Shown here one piece after another: positions 15,313-24,596 of a DNA stretch of 64,000 nucleotides. The notes under the pieces are model-generated. The model was not told the origin of the DNA, made no database searches, and saw nothing but the letters and a program-made list of their open reading frames with translations. The first letter of the stretch is position 1. Each line of letters starts with the position of its first letter. Location of the stretch: NCBI GenBank assembly GCA_020403425.1, contig JADBXR010000018.1, positions 124,001 through 188,000 on the forward strand, in the 5' to 3' direction. The DNA is from Chitinophagaceae bacterium (GTDB lineage Bacteria > Bacteroidota > Bacteroidia > Chitinophagales > Chitinophagaceae). A program made the translations under genes and the position numbers.

Positions 15313-16434
15313 CTAAACCCGGATATATATCTTTTTCCTGTCCATCCAGTACCCCACCGACCAACACAATAACATATAGGCCAGGGCGAACAAGAGGGAG
15401 CCCCAGTAATCACCTGCATGACTGAACACAGCCAGGTAGATCGCCCTGAACAGCGACTCATCCCCCACCTGGAAAGTATACAGCAGGATCACCAGCAGCT
15501 CGGACAGCAGGTAAATGGCCAGCGGATTCTTACCCACCACTTCAAAGAACCAGGCGCCCCGCGTTTTATGCTGCATATCCATCAGGTAGATCACTCCGCC
15601 GAGGATCATACAGTCCAGTCCCACCGTATGCAACACAAAAGAGCTGGTCCACAGTTTTTTGTTGATGGGGAAGATATAGTTCCAGAAATGAGCGATCACC
15701 ACTAACACAAAACCGGCCAGTATCAGTTTGGTCAGTCCCTCATAGGTTTTCCCGCTTTGCTGCACATGTTTGCCCACCAGGTAACCGGCCACCACATTGA
15801 CAATGGCCGGTAAAGTACTCAGCAGCCCTTCGGGATCAAATGCCACACCCTCACCATGGTACAGGTGGTTCTCACCCAATAACCATAGATCCAGTTTCAG
15901 TCCGGCATTGCCCTGTAAACTAAGCGGGTCGGCAGGATCGCCAAACCAGAAACAGAGGCCCCAATACAATAACAGGAAGGCGGTACTCAATACCACCACG
16001 GTCCTGGTTTTCAGGAAATACACCATCAGCGAAGCAAACCCATAACAAAGGGCAATACGTTGCAGCACCCCCAGGATACGGGTATGAGAGATGGGCGACA
16101 GTGACCAATGCCCCTCTTCCATCCGCACAAAGGGGAACCAGTACATCAGGTAACCCAATAAAAATATCAATACGGTCCGTTTGAAGATCTTACCCAGTAC
16201 TTCGGCGGTAGTCATCGCCTCCCATTTGCGCATCACAAAACTCATGGCATTACCCACCGCGAACAGAAAAGACGGGAATACCAGGTCGGTAGGTGTGAAC
16301 CCATGCCAGTTCGCGTGCAGCAACGGTGCAAACGTGACCGAGCCGTCGCCAGGCGTATTGACAATGATCATTAAACAGATGGTGAGGCCGCGGAATACAT
16401 CCAGCGCGGGAAATCGTTGTGTGTTGGTGGTCAT
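15313..16434 (-). CDS. Heparan-alpha-glucosaminide N-acetyltransferase-like membrane acyltransferase (DUF5009/DUF1624)
   Basis: A 373-residue integral membrane protein with about ten hydrophobic segments. The N-terminus RFPALDVFRGLTICLMIIVN and the following FPSFLFAVGNAMSFV are the hallmark of the HGSNAT/NagX acyltransferase family (DUF1624/DUF5009), which transfers acetyl groups across the membrane to amino sugars. The substrate here is unknown; cell-wall or lipopolysaccharide amino sugar is plausible. A CCGGGT/ACCCGG hairpin (15305-15322) straddles the stop codon. It is divergent from the alpha/beta hydrolase gene. Confidence 0.8.
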   Translation of the reverse strand: MTTNTQRFPALDVFRGLTICLMIIVNTPGDGSVTFAPLLHANWHGFTPTDLVFPSFLFAVGNAMSFVMRKWEAMTTAEVLGKIFKRTVLIFLLGYLMYWFPFVRMEEGHWSLSPISHTRILGVLQRIALCYGFASLMVYFLKTRTVVVLSTAFLLLYWGLCFWFGDPADPLSLQGNAGLKLDLWLLGENHLYHGEGVAFDPEGLLSTLPAIVNVVAGYLVGKHVQQSGKTYEGLTKLILAGFVLVVIAHFWNYIFPINKKLWTSSFVLHTVGLDCMILGGVIYLMDMQHKTRGAWFFEVVGKNPLAIYLLSELLVILLYTFQVGDESLFRAIYLAVFSHAGDYWGSLLFALAYMLLCWSVGYWMDRKKIYIRV

Positions 16435-16532
16435 GGCAGCTGTTTGGAGTTTCTAATATAGGATTTTGTACGCGGATTCCGGCACCTGTGAATACTGGCA
16501 ACAAATTTGTAGTTTTAAGGAAACGATCTTTT

Positions 16533-17531
16533 ATGCGCTTCCTCAAAATATTGCTCGCGATCCTGGTGGTACTGGCTGCGGTATATCTTCTCGGCCCCAA
16601 CCCTACTACCCCGGTGTACAGTACCGTATTACCTGAAATACCTTCCGGCGATTCGGCCCTGGAGACCTATATACTGGAACAGGAAGCCCCTCATAAGATC
16701 AAGCCCGACAATGAAGCCAGAATCGTATGGTTCGATGATACACTGAAGCAGAAAACCGAATACGCCATCGTATACCTGCACGGCTTTAGTGCCAGCCAGG
16801 AAGAAGGCAACCCGGTACACAGGAAGATCGCCCGGCAATTTGGCTGTAACCTATACCTGGCAAGACTTTCGCAACATGGCATCGACACCAGTGATGCGTT
16901 GGTCAACCTGACCGCCGAAAACCTCTGGGAATCGGCCAAACAGGCGTATGCCATTGGCAAACAGCTGGGTCATAAAGTGATCCTGATGGGCACTTCTACT
17001 GGAGGAACACTGGCCCTGCAACTGGCAGCAGCCTACCCCGATATTGCCGCACTGGTCTTATATTCTCCCAATATCGAGATCAACGATCCCAATGCCTGGC
17101 TGCTGAACAACCCCTGGGGTCTACAGATAGCACGTAAGGTAAAAGGTTCCTATTATAACGTGATCCCCAAGAAAACACCCGAATACAAACAATACTGGAA
17201 CCAGGAATACCGACTGGAAGCCCTGGTACAATTGGAGGAATTACTGGAGACCACCATGACCAAAAAGACCTTTGAAAAAGTGAAACAACCCGTACTGTCG
17301 CTCTACTATTATAAAGATGAGAACAACCAGGACCCTGTAGTGAAAGTAAGCGCCATCAAAAAGATGATGGCTTCACTGGGCACACCGGTGGAAAAGGAAG
17401 AAATGGTGGCCATACCCAATGCCGGCAGTCATGTACTGGCCTCGCCTATCCAATCGAAAGATATCCTGAGCGTGGAGAAAGAGACCGCAGAGTTCCTGAA
17501 GAATATGCTGCAGCTGAAACCAGTGCAGTAA
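16533..17531 (+). CDS. Membrane-anchored alpha/beta hydrolase
   Basis: A 332-residue protein with an N-terminal hydrophobic anchor (FLKILLAILVVLAAVYLLG) and an alpha/beta hydrolase domain. Oxyanion-side motif YLHGFSASQEEGNPV, nucleophile elbow GTSTGG (Ser about residue 160), likely acid Asp in YYYKDENNQD and His in NAGSHVL. I chose ATG 16533; the frame is open to 16419 but crosses the divergent promoter region. A -7-like TAGTTTTA lies at 16510. Substrate unknown (esterase or lipase-like). Confidence 0.8.
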   Translation: MRFLKILLAILVVLAAVYLLGPNPTTPVYSTVLPEIPSGDSALETYILEQEAPHKIKPDNEARIVWFDDTLKQKTEYAIVYLHGFSASQEEGNPVHRKIARQFGCNLYLARLSQHGIDTSDALVNLTAENLWESAKQAYAIGKQLGHKVILMGTSTGGTLALQLAAAYPDIAALVLYSPNIEINDPNAWLLNNPWGLQIARKVKGSYYNVIPKKTPEYKQYWNQEYRLEALVQLEELLETTMTKKTFEKVKQPVLSLYYYKDENNQDPVVKVSAIKKMMASLGTPVEKEEMVAIPNAGSHVLASPIQSKDILSVEKETAEFLKNMLQLKPVQ

Positions 17532-17652
17532 TGCGCAACAGCCCAGCTACCACCCGGCTTATCAATAAGTTGGGTGGTGCCAAACTTCCCATACACAAGG
17601 CTGGAGCCACAACTTTCCTTATCTTCATCCTGCTCAAACAAAAACGATTACT

Positions 17653-18702
17653 ATGCCACGCAGTAGAATAGCCGGTATCGGTAAATACGTGCCCAGCAAC
17701 GTTGTTACCAATAAGGACCTGATGCAGTATATGGACACCACAGACGAGTGGATACAGGAAAGGACCGGCATCAAAGAGCGCCGTTACGCGCACCGCACCG
17801 AAGAGACCACCACTACCATGGCGGTAGAAGCAGCCAAAATGGCCATTGAAAGGGCAGGAACCACTGCTAACGATATTGATTTTATCGTGTTCGCCACACT
17901 GTCTCCCGACTATTATTTCCCGGGTTGCGGGGTCATGTTACAGCGCGCCCTGAAGATGAAAGAAGTGGGGGCACTTGATGTACGCAACCAATGCAGCGGC
18001 TTTCTGTATGCGTTGAGTGTGGCCGACCAGTTCATCAAGACCGGCATGTACAGGAATATACTGGTAGTGGGCAGCGAGAAACATTCTTTCGGGCTTGATT
18101 TCAGTACCCGGGGCAGAAATATCTCTGTGATCTTTGGCGATGGCGCCGGTGCCGTGGTGTTGCAACCCACCGAAAAAGAGGACCAGGGCATCCTGAGCAC
18201 ACACCTGCACAGTGATGGAGAGTCTGCAGAGATACTGGCCATGTATAATCCCGGCACCCATGCCAATCACTGGGGCACCCATAACTACGCTGATTTCGAC
18301 GATGCCCCCATTGCCAACATGTTCATGAGCCATGCCATGATCGATAATGCGCAGAACTTCCCCTATATGGACGGGCAGGCGGTCTTCAAAAAAGCGATCG
18401 TGAAGTTCCCGGAAGTGATCATGGAATCACTTACGGCAAACGGGTACCAGCCCTCCGATATCAATATGCTCATACCTCACCAGGCCAACCTGCGGATAGC
18501 GCAGTTCGTACAGCAGAAACTCCACCTGAGCGATGACCAGGTGTACAACAATATTCAACATTTCGGTAACACTACGGCAGCTTCTGTTCCCCTAGCTTTG
18601 TGTGAAGCATGGGAAAAAGGAAAGATCAAAGAGGGTGACCTGGTATGCCTGGCTGCTTTTGGCAGCGGGTTTACCTGGGCCAGCGCTTTGATCAAGTGGT
18701 AA
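17653..18702 (+). CDS. 3-oxoacyl-ACP synthase III family (FabH-like) protein
   Basis: A 349-residue thiolase-fold enzyme. Catalytic triad: Cys114 in NQCSGF, His in PHQANLRIAQF, Asn in QHFGNTTAAS. In typical FabH the cysteine context is CAGF with about 320-330 residues; here NQCSGF, the longer sequence and the insert YNPGTHANHWGTHNY suggest a FabH paralogue for a specialised acyl chain rather than the housekeeping initiator. It stands with a lipid kinase and patatin genes, so lipid metabolism is likely. A -7-like TATCTTCA lies about 30 bp upstream. Confidence 0.82.
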   Translation: MPRSRIAGIGKYVPSNVVTNKDLMQYMDTTDEWIQERTGIKERRYAHRTEETTTTMAVEAAKMAIERAGTTANDIDFIVFATLSPDYYFPGCGVMLQRALKMKEVGALDVRNQCSGFLYALSVADQFIKTGMYRNILVVGSEKHSFGLDFSTRGRNISVIFGDGAGAVVLQPTEKEDQGILSTHLHSDGESAEILAMYNPGTHANHWGTHNYADFDDAPIANMFMSHAMIDNAQNFPYMDGQAVFKKAIVKFPEVIMESLTANGYQPSDINMLIPHQANLRIAQFVQQKLHLSDDQVYNNIQHFGNTTAASVPLALCEAWEKGKIKEGDLVCLAAFGSGFTWASALIKW

Positions 18703-18794
18703 GCCCATCTTGCAACCGCATTTTACGGCAATTACCCGATACGGCAGGTGGCCATTGCCACCCTGTTCACTATTAAAAGCCATTGAGTATTGTG

Positions 18795-19697
18795 ATGACC
18801 GATAGAAAAATCATTTACCTGATCAATCCCATATCCGGGACCTCCCAAAAAGAAGGTATCCGAAAACTGATCGAAAGGGAGACAAGCGCGCAGGGCATCC
18901 CATTCATCATCGAGGAAACCAATGCCGGCGGTAATTACGAACACATCAAGGATTGGATACTGCGCGAACAGTATACAGATATCGTGATGGTAGGTGGAGA
19001 CGGCACCGTGAACCAGGTGACCAGGACACTGCATGACCTGCCGGTAAGGTTCGGGATCATTCCCGTAGGTTCGGGTAACGGACTGGCAAGGGCGGCGTGT
19101 ATTCCCATGAAACCGCAACAGTCACTGTCGCTGATATTTACAGGTACCCCACGGAAAGTGGATGCGTTCCTGATCAATGACCATTTTTCCTGCATGCTCA
19201 GCGGCATCGGTTTTGACGCACAGGTGGCACATGATTTTGCCAGTAAGGCCAGCAGGGGATTGATGACCTATACACAACAAAGTATCATCAATTATTTCAA
19301 GGCACATCCTTACCAGTTCCAGATACTGCTGGATAATTTTTCGTTTTTTACAGATGCCTTTTTCATCAGCATTGCCAACAGTAACCAGTTTGGCAATAAC
19401 GTCACCATTGCGCCGCAGGCCAGTCTGAATGATGGTTTACTTGATATTGTGATCGTTCAGAAAATGAATAAGGCCAAACTGCCATTTGCCATCCTGCAGC
19501 AGATACGGGGTAATAACAAACTGCAACAAATGGTAGAAGATATGACTGGAAAGAACATCCTTTATTTCCAAACGCCTTCCATCACCATACGCAACCTGAA
19601 ACACGCACCGCTGCATATTGATGGAGAACCCAGGGAGACCACGGAGGAGTTCAGCATCCAGATCCTGAAAGATTGTTTTGAACTGATCCAGGCCTGA
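18795..19697 (+). CDS. Diacylglycerol kinase family lipid kinase (YegS/DgkB-like)
   Basis: A 300-residue cytoplasmic lipid kinase. N-terminal NPISG loop, GGDGTVNQV motif (about residues 60-69), then GSGNGLARA, which form the ATP site of the DAGK catalytic family. The C-terminal beta-sandwich includes HIDGEP. It phosphorylates a lipid such as diacylglycerol or a sphingoid base; substrate not deducible. I chose ATG 18795; an in-frame TTG at 18783 is possible. It lies 92 bp after the FabH-like gene. Confidence 0.87.
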   Translation: MTDRKIIYLINPISGTSQKEGIRKLIERETSAQGIPFIIEETNAGGNYEHIKDWILREQYTDIVMVGGDGTVNQVTRTLHDLPVRFGIIPVGSGNGLARAACIPMKPQQSLSLIFTGTPRKVDAFLINDHFSCMLSGIGFDAQVAHDFASKASRGLMTYTQQSIINYFKAHPYQFQILLDNFSFFTDAFFISIANSNQFGNNVTIAPQASLNDGLLDIVIVQKMNKAKLPFAILQQIRGNNKLQQMVEDMTGKNILYFQTPSITIRNLKHAPLHIDGEPRETTEEFSIQILKDCFELIQA

Positions 19698-19735
19698 TGA
19701 AGTATCTGTGTATCCATGAATAGGGATGCCGACCC

Positions 19736-21961
19736 CTAAGGTCTTACCAAACGCCTGAGCCGCTGGAACTCCTTTTCATTCACCTGGTTATACAAGGCCC
19801 TGGAAATATCTTTTTTCTCTGCGGCAGTTAAATGAAAACTCAAACTGGCAGGCGCATCCTGTTTGGAAGGAACGTACTGGAAAGTGATGCTGTGAAATCC
19901 CGCACCATAGGCACCTGCCAGGAAATGAAGCTGGTCGTGCTGGTAATAGTCCTGCATCTTATACCAGTTGTTCTGCAGTATCAGGAAGGGTTTCGTCATC
20001 ATGCTGACCAGTGAATTACCTTCAAAAGGTTTATCCCAGTCTGCCAGGCTCCTGTCGCGCAGCTGCAGCAAGATCACTTTGCTGGTATTGGCTTTGAGCC
20101 AGTCTTTGAATGTATAGATGAAGCGCAGACAGGCTTCCTGCCCGAAATTATCACGCAGTCCGGCATCCATCACATCGATGATGGGGCTGGTGGGCAACCA
20201 TACATTGGGCAATACATATGGGAACGTGGCGTTCATACGCAGGGCAGAAAGCACCCGCAGGTTCATCGCATCCTGTTTGGCAAAAAAGGAATTAAAATCG
20301 ACCGCATCCGGATCAACAACGGTAAGGTCCGCGCTGTCGGTCAGCGGCTTCATCAGAAAACGTGCAGGATGGGTACTGATGATCATCTTACGTCCGTCGC
20401 GGGTGATCACCGAATTGAAGAACATGGTCGGTATCTCTGCATTGGCCTCGGCCTGTACGTAATCCTTCAGGGTCTTCGAGAGTATACCCCCGGTATTCTC
20501 GTTCAGCTTCTGTTCAAAAGCATATCCCCGGTCTTTGGCATATGCATAGCCATTCACACTGAATTTCTGTACCGGCCCGATCATGTCCCTGGTAACAAAA
20601 GAGGAAAATAAGGGATTCAGCAGGTCCTGTGTGATGTTCTCCACATACTGTTTGTTCTGCAGGTCAATATCCGCACCCATGATCTTCTCATGATACAATT
20701 CCCTGAAGTACGCTGCTCCCAGCATTCCGCCTGATGCTCCGTTGATGAGCATGGTCTGCCGCATCAGCTGACCGCCCAGTAAACTATCCAGTCGTTGTAA
20801 GGTATTCATAGTGAACGCCGCACTCCTGGCACCACCACCACTGGTACTGATCAGGTACATGACAGGTTTGTCCGACCGCTGCCTGGCTTTCCATCTATCC
20901 AGTACTTCGATGAAATGTTTTCGGTCCGCATCTATATTCACTTCACTGGCCAGTGCCTGCACAGAATCGCGGTTATATACCGGCCGTTCATTTTTATTCA
21001 GGTAATTCAGTCCATAGGCTTTGTTCCTCGGGTCGATGATCTCTTTCTGGTACAGCAGGTTCATCACGATGTATACCACCACTACCAATGGGATACTCCA
21101 GGTATGCAGGAACAATGACACCGCACCTGCCAAAGCGATCAGTATGGCAAAAAAGATCGTGATACTGGCAGCGGCAGGTAATTGAAACAGCCGGCTGTCA
21201 GAAGTATATCCTACCAGTATCAGGAAAACAAAAGCGATCAGGATAGCGATCACTGCGGCCACATGGTGCCGTTTGAACACTGTGTCCAGGAAATCCTGAC
21301 TATAATGCCTTACATCACGGGGTTTGCGCAGACTGAACCTCGCACTCAGGAACCAGTCAACCCGCATTTCAGAACGTTCACTGGGCAATACCTTCCTGCC
21401 CGAGATCCTTTTGTACCGGGTATTGGCCGACTTGATCACGTCGCCCATCGTAAAATAAATGGTCTTATCCGCCCCAAAAAAATACAGGAAGGCGACCAGG
21501 ATAGACAAGAATATGCCACCCGTAAAACCCGCCACCAGCCATAACACTTCCCCTGCCGGAAACAATTCCTGGTAACGTGCATAATGTATGGTCCTTACCA
21601 GGTAAAACACCAGGAAGGCAGTGGGGAGAAGCGAATTGTTGATGCAGTATTTCAGAAAGGGTTGTGCGGTAGTGGCCAGAAAACGGATGTTCTTACTATG
21701 CAGGATGAAAGTGGTAATATTCCAGCTCATGATGAATATGCCCATCGCAACACCCAGTATGGCCATACTCAATGGAGTGATGCTTCCAAAATATTCAGGG
21801 GCCAGGAACAGGGTGTTGGCGCCGAAAGTGAACATGAACTCACCTGCCACGGTGGCAAACAAAATGTACCAGAATAGGAGAAACACCTGGTACCTGCGGA
21901 AATGCAGCAGGAACAGCTGCAACGGCAACGAATAAAAGATACCCGCCAGGTATTTTTTCAT
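19736..21961 (-). CDS. Patatin-like phospholipase with multi-span membrane N-terminus
   Basis: A 741-residue protein. The first about 330 residues contain roughly eight hydrophobic segments. The C-terminal part is a patatin domain: oxyanion hole SGGGARSAAF (about 374), nucleophile GASGGMLGAAYF (Ser near 410) and catalytic Asp in DAGLRDNFGQ (about 599). Patatins hydrolyse acyl esters of phospholipids. The membrane part plus patatin arrangement is seen in several Bacteroidota proteins; its role is unknown. Convergent with the lipid kinase (38-bp gap). Confidence 0.82.
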   Translation of the reverse strand: MKKYLAGIFYSLPLQLFLLHFRRYQVFLLFWYILFATVAGEFMFTFGANTLFLAPEYFGSITPLSMAILGVAMGIFIMSWNITTFILHSKNIRFLATTAQPFLKYCINNSLLPTAFLVFYLVRTIHYARYQELFPAGEVLWLVAGFTGGIFLSILVAFLYFFGADKTIYFTMGDVIKSANTRYKRISGRKVLPSERSEMRVDWFLSARFSLRKPRDVRHYSQDFLDTVFKRHHVAAVIAILIAFVFLILVGYTSDSRLFQLPAAASITIFFAILIALAGAVSLFLHTWSIPLVVVVYIVMNLLYQKEIIDPRNKAYGLNYLNKNERPVYNRDSVQALASEVNIDADRKHFIEVLDRWKARQRSDKPVMYLISTSGGGARSAAFTMNTLQRLDSLLGGQLMRQTMLINGASGGMLGAAYFRELYHEKIMGADIDLQNKQYVENITQDLLNPLFSSFVTRDMIGPVQKFSVNGYAYAKDRGYAFEQKLNENTGGILSKTLKDYVQAEANAEIPTMFFNSVITRDGRKMIISTHPARFLMKPLTDSADLTVVDPDAVDFNSFFAKQDAMNLRVLSALRMNATFPYVLPNVWLPTSPIIDVMDAGLRDNFGQEACLRFIYTFKDWLKANTSKVILLQLRDRSLADWDKPFEGNSLVSMMTKPFLILQNNWYKMQDYYQHDQLHFLAGAYGAGFHSITFQYVPSKQDAPASLSFHLTAAEKKDISRALYNQVNEKEFQRLRRLVRP

Positions 21962-22034
21962 AATAGCATGACTTTGGAATGAGCCAATTGACGAATCGGC
22001 GAATGCAGGGGAGACCCCGTCACTCCGCGATCGA

Positions 22035-23087
22035 TCAATCCCTTACAAGATACAATATCCAGACGAGGGATAACAGCAACAGCATGCCGGTTAGCTGGTG
22101 TAACTGGGCCATCCATTCAAAAGCGCCCCAATGACCGGGTATGATACCCGTACTGGTCAATACAGAAGCGACACCCAACAACACCTGACCCAATACAATA
22201 TACAAGGGCCATCTTTTGGTCTGTTCGAATAAGGCAGAACCCCGCGTACGTATCATTTTCACCGACCATAGAACGATCAGCAGCAACAGCAGGTAGGCAA
22301 GTCCGCGGTGTATAAAATGTATCAGTATCTTATTGTCGATAAAATTCAGCAGGAAGGGCTCGTCGATGAACAAACTGGACGGCACCCAGTCGCCATTGAT
22401 GGTTGGCCAGGTTGGCGCTATGGTAGCCGCCTTGTGCCCGGCCATCAAAGCCCCGTACAGTAACTGTATGACCAGGAGCAGCAAAATAGCCAGGTTCCAT
22501 TTTCTGAGTGATGCGTTTCGGACGATGGCTTCTTTTTTTACCAGTAACTGAAGGGCAAACCAGAAACAATAACAGAGCAGCCCCAATGCAAAGATGAAAT
22601 GTAAGGCCAGGCGGGTGGGTTTTACGTATACCGCGTCGCCGGTAAGTCCGCTGGCCACCATGATCCAGCCAATGGCACCCTGTAAAGCCCCCAAAAAGAA
22701 CAGCACCACCAACGGAGTGATCATTTCTTTCTTGAAATGTTTCTTCACCAGGAACCAGATAAAACCGAAGGCGAATACCAGGCCAATGGTACGGGCCCAT
22801 AAACGATGGAACCATTCCCAGAAAAAGATGAATTTGAAATCAGACAGGGTGAATTCAAAATTCAGCAGCTGGAACTGCGGGGTCTGCCGGTATTTGGCAA
22901 ACTCAGCCATCCACTGCTGTTCATTCAGCGGCGGCAGAGTACCGGTGATCACATCCCACTGAGTAATGGATAGACCACTTCCGGTCAGGCGGGTAATGCC
23001 CCCCAGTGCCACCTGGATGACCGTCATCCCCACTCCTATCAGTAACCAGGTCGCTACCAGCCTGGAAGAACGTGCTGCTGTGTCCAT
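22035..23087 (-). CDS. ctaA: Heme A synthase, COX15/CtaA family
   Basis: A 350-residue membrane protein with eight predicted spans that oxidises the C8 methyl of heme O to heme A for aa3 oxidase. Signatures: QVALGGITRLTGSGLSITQWD near the N-terminus, EFKFIFFWEWFHR-type segment (here DFKFIFFWEWFHRLWAR) with a heme histidine, QGAIGWIMVASGL, and later FIHRGLAYLL and QVLLGVASVLT. I chose ATG 23087: a perfect -7 element sits at 23119-23112, which excludes the upstream TTG at 23114. The cox/ctaB genes are about 27 kb away on the same strand. Confidence 0.93.
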   Translation of the reverse strand: MDTAARSSRLVATWLLIGVGMTVIQVALGGITRLTGSGLSITQWDVITGTLPPLNEQQWMAEFAKYRQTPQFQLLNFEFTLSDFKFIFFWEWFHRLWARTIGLVFAFGFIWFLVKKHFKKEMITPLVVLFFLGALQGAIGWIMVASGLTGDAVYVKPTRLALHFIFALGLLCYCFWFALQLLVKKEAIVRNASLRKWNLAILLLLVIQLLYGALMAGHKAATIAPTWPTINGDWVPSSLFIDEPFLLNFIDNKILIHFIHRGLAYLLLLLIVLWSVKMIRTRGSALFEQTKRWPLYIVLGQVLLGVASVLTSTGIIPGHWGAFEWMAQLHQLTGMLLLLSLVWILYLVRD

Positions 23088-23111
23088 AACGATGCTTTTT
23101 CTATATGTTGA

Positions 23112-23119
23112 CAAAGGTA
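23112..23119 (-). promoter_or_regulatory. ctaA promoter -7 element TACCTTTG
   Basis: An exact TAnnTTTG match on the minus strand, 25 bp before the ctaA ATG, in the divergent ctaA-rnhB gap. Confidence 0.55.
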
Positions 23120-23195
23120 ACAGTATAACAGACCCTGCCCTTGTTTTGTAAAATGAATTTGGTAAGTATGCCAGGTATGATTGAATTTTACCGTC

Positions 23196-23768
23196 ATGTT
23201 ATCCCTCTTTTATCAAACAGAACAGCCCGAAGCGGGTGTGGATGAAGCGGGCCGCGGCTGTTATGCCGGTCCCGTATTTGCTGCAGCCGTGATCTTACCC
23301 GAAGGTTTTTACCATCCCTTGCTGAACGACAGCAAACAGGTGACTGCCCGGCATCGTGAGACCCTTCGCGAAGTGATCGAAGCCGAAGCGATCAGCTGGG
23401 CAGTGGCCAGCGTAGACAATGAAGAGATCGACCGGATCAATATCTTACAGGCTTCTTTTAAAGCCATGCATCTCGCCATCAGCCGTTTAACGCCGCCACC
23501 GGGCCTTCTGCTGATCGATGGCAACCGCTTTGCCCCATATGCACAAACACCACATCACTGCATCATCAAAGGCGATGGGAAATTCGCCTCCATCGCCGCG
23601 GCCAGTATCCTGGCCAAAACGCACCGGGATGCTTACCTGCTGGAGTTACACGAAGAATTTCCGCAATACGGCTGGGACAATAACAAAGGTTACGGAACGG
23701 CCGAACACAGAAAGGCCATTGAAACATACGGATTGTGTAAATACCATCGAAAAAGTTACAAGATCTAA
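23196..23768 (+). CDS. rnhB: Ribonuclease HII
   Basis: A 190-residue enzyme that cleaves RNA in RNA-DNA hybrids and single ribonucleotides in DNA. The N-terminal GVDEAGRGCYAGPVFAAAV holds the catalytic Asp16-Glu17, LLLIDGNRF carries the third acid, and KGDGKFASIAAASILAKTHRD is the type II signature. I chose ATG 23196, giving a short N-terminus as in other RNase HII; an upstream in-frame start at 23181 is less likely. Divergent from ctaA. Confidence 0.95.
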   Translation: MLSLFYQTEQPEAGVDEAGRGCYAGPVFAAAVILPEGFYHPLLNDSKQVTARHRETLREVIEAEAISWAVASVDNEEIDRINILQASFKAMHLAISRLTPPPGLLLIDGNRFAPYAQTPHHCIIKGDGKFASIAAASILAKTHRDAYLLELHEEFPQYGWDNNKGYGTAEHRKAIETYGLCKYHRKSYKI

Positions 23769-23785
23769 GACCGGTAAGAAGTGGG

Positions 23786-24394
23786 TCATTCATTCCAGAC
23801 GCCGGCACCCTCTCTCACAACCGTATAGGTATCGTTGGTGCAATCCACAATGGTGGAAGGCACCATACCACCAATGCCGCCATCGACCACGATATCGACC
23901 AGTTTCGAAAAATTGGCATACATGATTTCAGGATCGGTGTATTCTTCCACCATTTCTCCGGGTAAGGAAGTGGAAAGGATCGGATGGGTGAGCTCATGCA
24001 CAATGGTCCGGGCAATATTGTTATCGGGCACACGTAAACCGATGGTGCTTTTTTTACTGTGCAGGATCTTGGGCACTTCCTTGCTGGCTGGCAGGATAAA
24101 AGTATAGGGGCCCGGCAAGTATGTTTTTAATAAGCGATAGAGTGGTGTGGAAATACTTTTTGTGTACTTGCTCAGATCGCTCAGATCATAGCAAACAAAA
24201 CTCATCTGAGAACGAGAAGGATCTACCTGTTTGATCCGTGCGATCCGCTCAACCGCTTTGTGCTGAAAAATATCACAACCCAAACCATAAATGGTATCGG
24301 TGGGATAAATGATCACCCCGCCATCCAGCAGGCATTCGATCACGGTCTTGATATGTCTCGGATTGGGATTATCCGGATGTATATGCAGTAGCAT
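23786..24394 (-). CDS. YciO/Sua5/TsaC-like L-threonylcarbamoyladenylate synthase family protein
   Basis: A 202-residue YrdC-fold protein. The start MLLHIHPDNPNPRHI and GGVIIYPTDTIYGLGCD match the YciO branch of the TsaC/Sua5 family, which makes or handles threonylcarbamoyl-AMP for tRNA t6A. LPGPYTFILPASKEVP and STIGLRVPDN are family motifs. I chose ATG 24394 because it aligns with the YciO start and a -7-like TAACTTGC lies just upstream; an ATG at 24421 is in frame. Whether it is the main TsaC or a YciO paralogue cannot be settled here. Confidence 0.85.
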   Translation of the reverse strand: MLLHIHPDNPNPRHIKTVIECLLDGGVIIYPTDTIYGLGCDIFQHKAVERIARIKQVDPSRSQMSFVCYDLSDLSKYTKSISTPLYRLLKTYLPGPYTFILPASKEVPKILHSKKSTIGLRVPDNNIARTIVHELTHPILSTSLPGEMVEEYTDPEIMYANFSKLVDIVVDGGIGGMVPSTIVDCTNDTYTVVREGAGVWNE

Positions 24395-24466
24395 ACTGCA
24401 AGTTACGTCATCCGAAAGCATTTCCCTGTAAACACTTTACCGGAAGTGGGCCAGTTTAAGTCATTT

Positions 24467-24490
24467 TGCCGCGCCCTAAAGGACGCGGCA
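24467..24490. other. GC-rich hairpin in the divergent gap
   Basis: TGCCGCGCCC-TAAA-GGACGCGGCA forms a 10-position stem with one mismatch, flanked by T/A runs on both sides (TTT before, AAATATTTT after). It sits between the divergent YciO-like and cupin genes, where no terminator is needed, so it may be a leader structure or regulatory element. Confidence 0.4.
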
Positions 24491-24568
24491 AATATTTTCT
24501 TTGGCAAAAATTCAAAATACCCCACTACACTTTAACGATTCTATACCGGTCAAATACATCGTTACCAG

Positions 24569-24576
24569 TATTTTTG
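24569..24576 (+). promoter_or_regulatory. -7 element TATTTTTG of cupin gene
   Basis: An exact TAnnTTTG match 20 bp before the ATG at 24597. Confidence 0.5.
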
Positions 24577-24596
24577 TAAAAACCAATAGCATTCCT

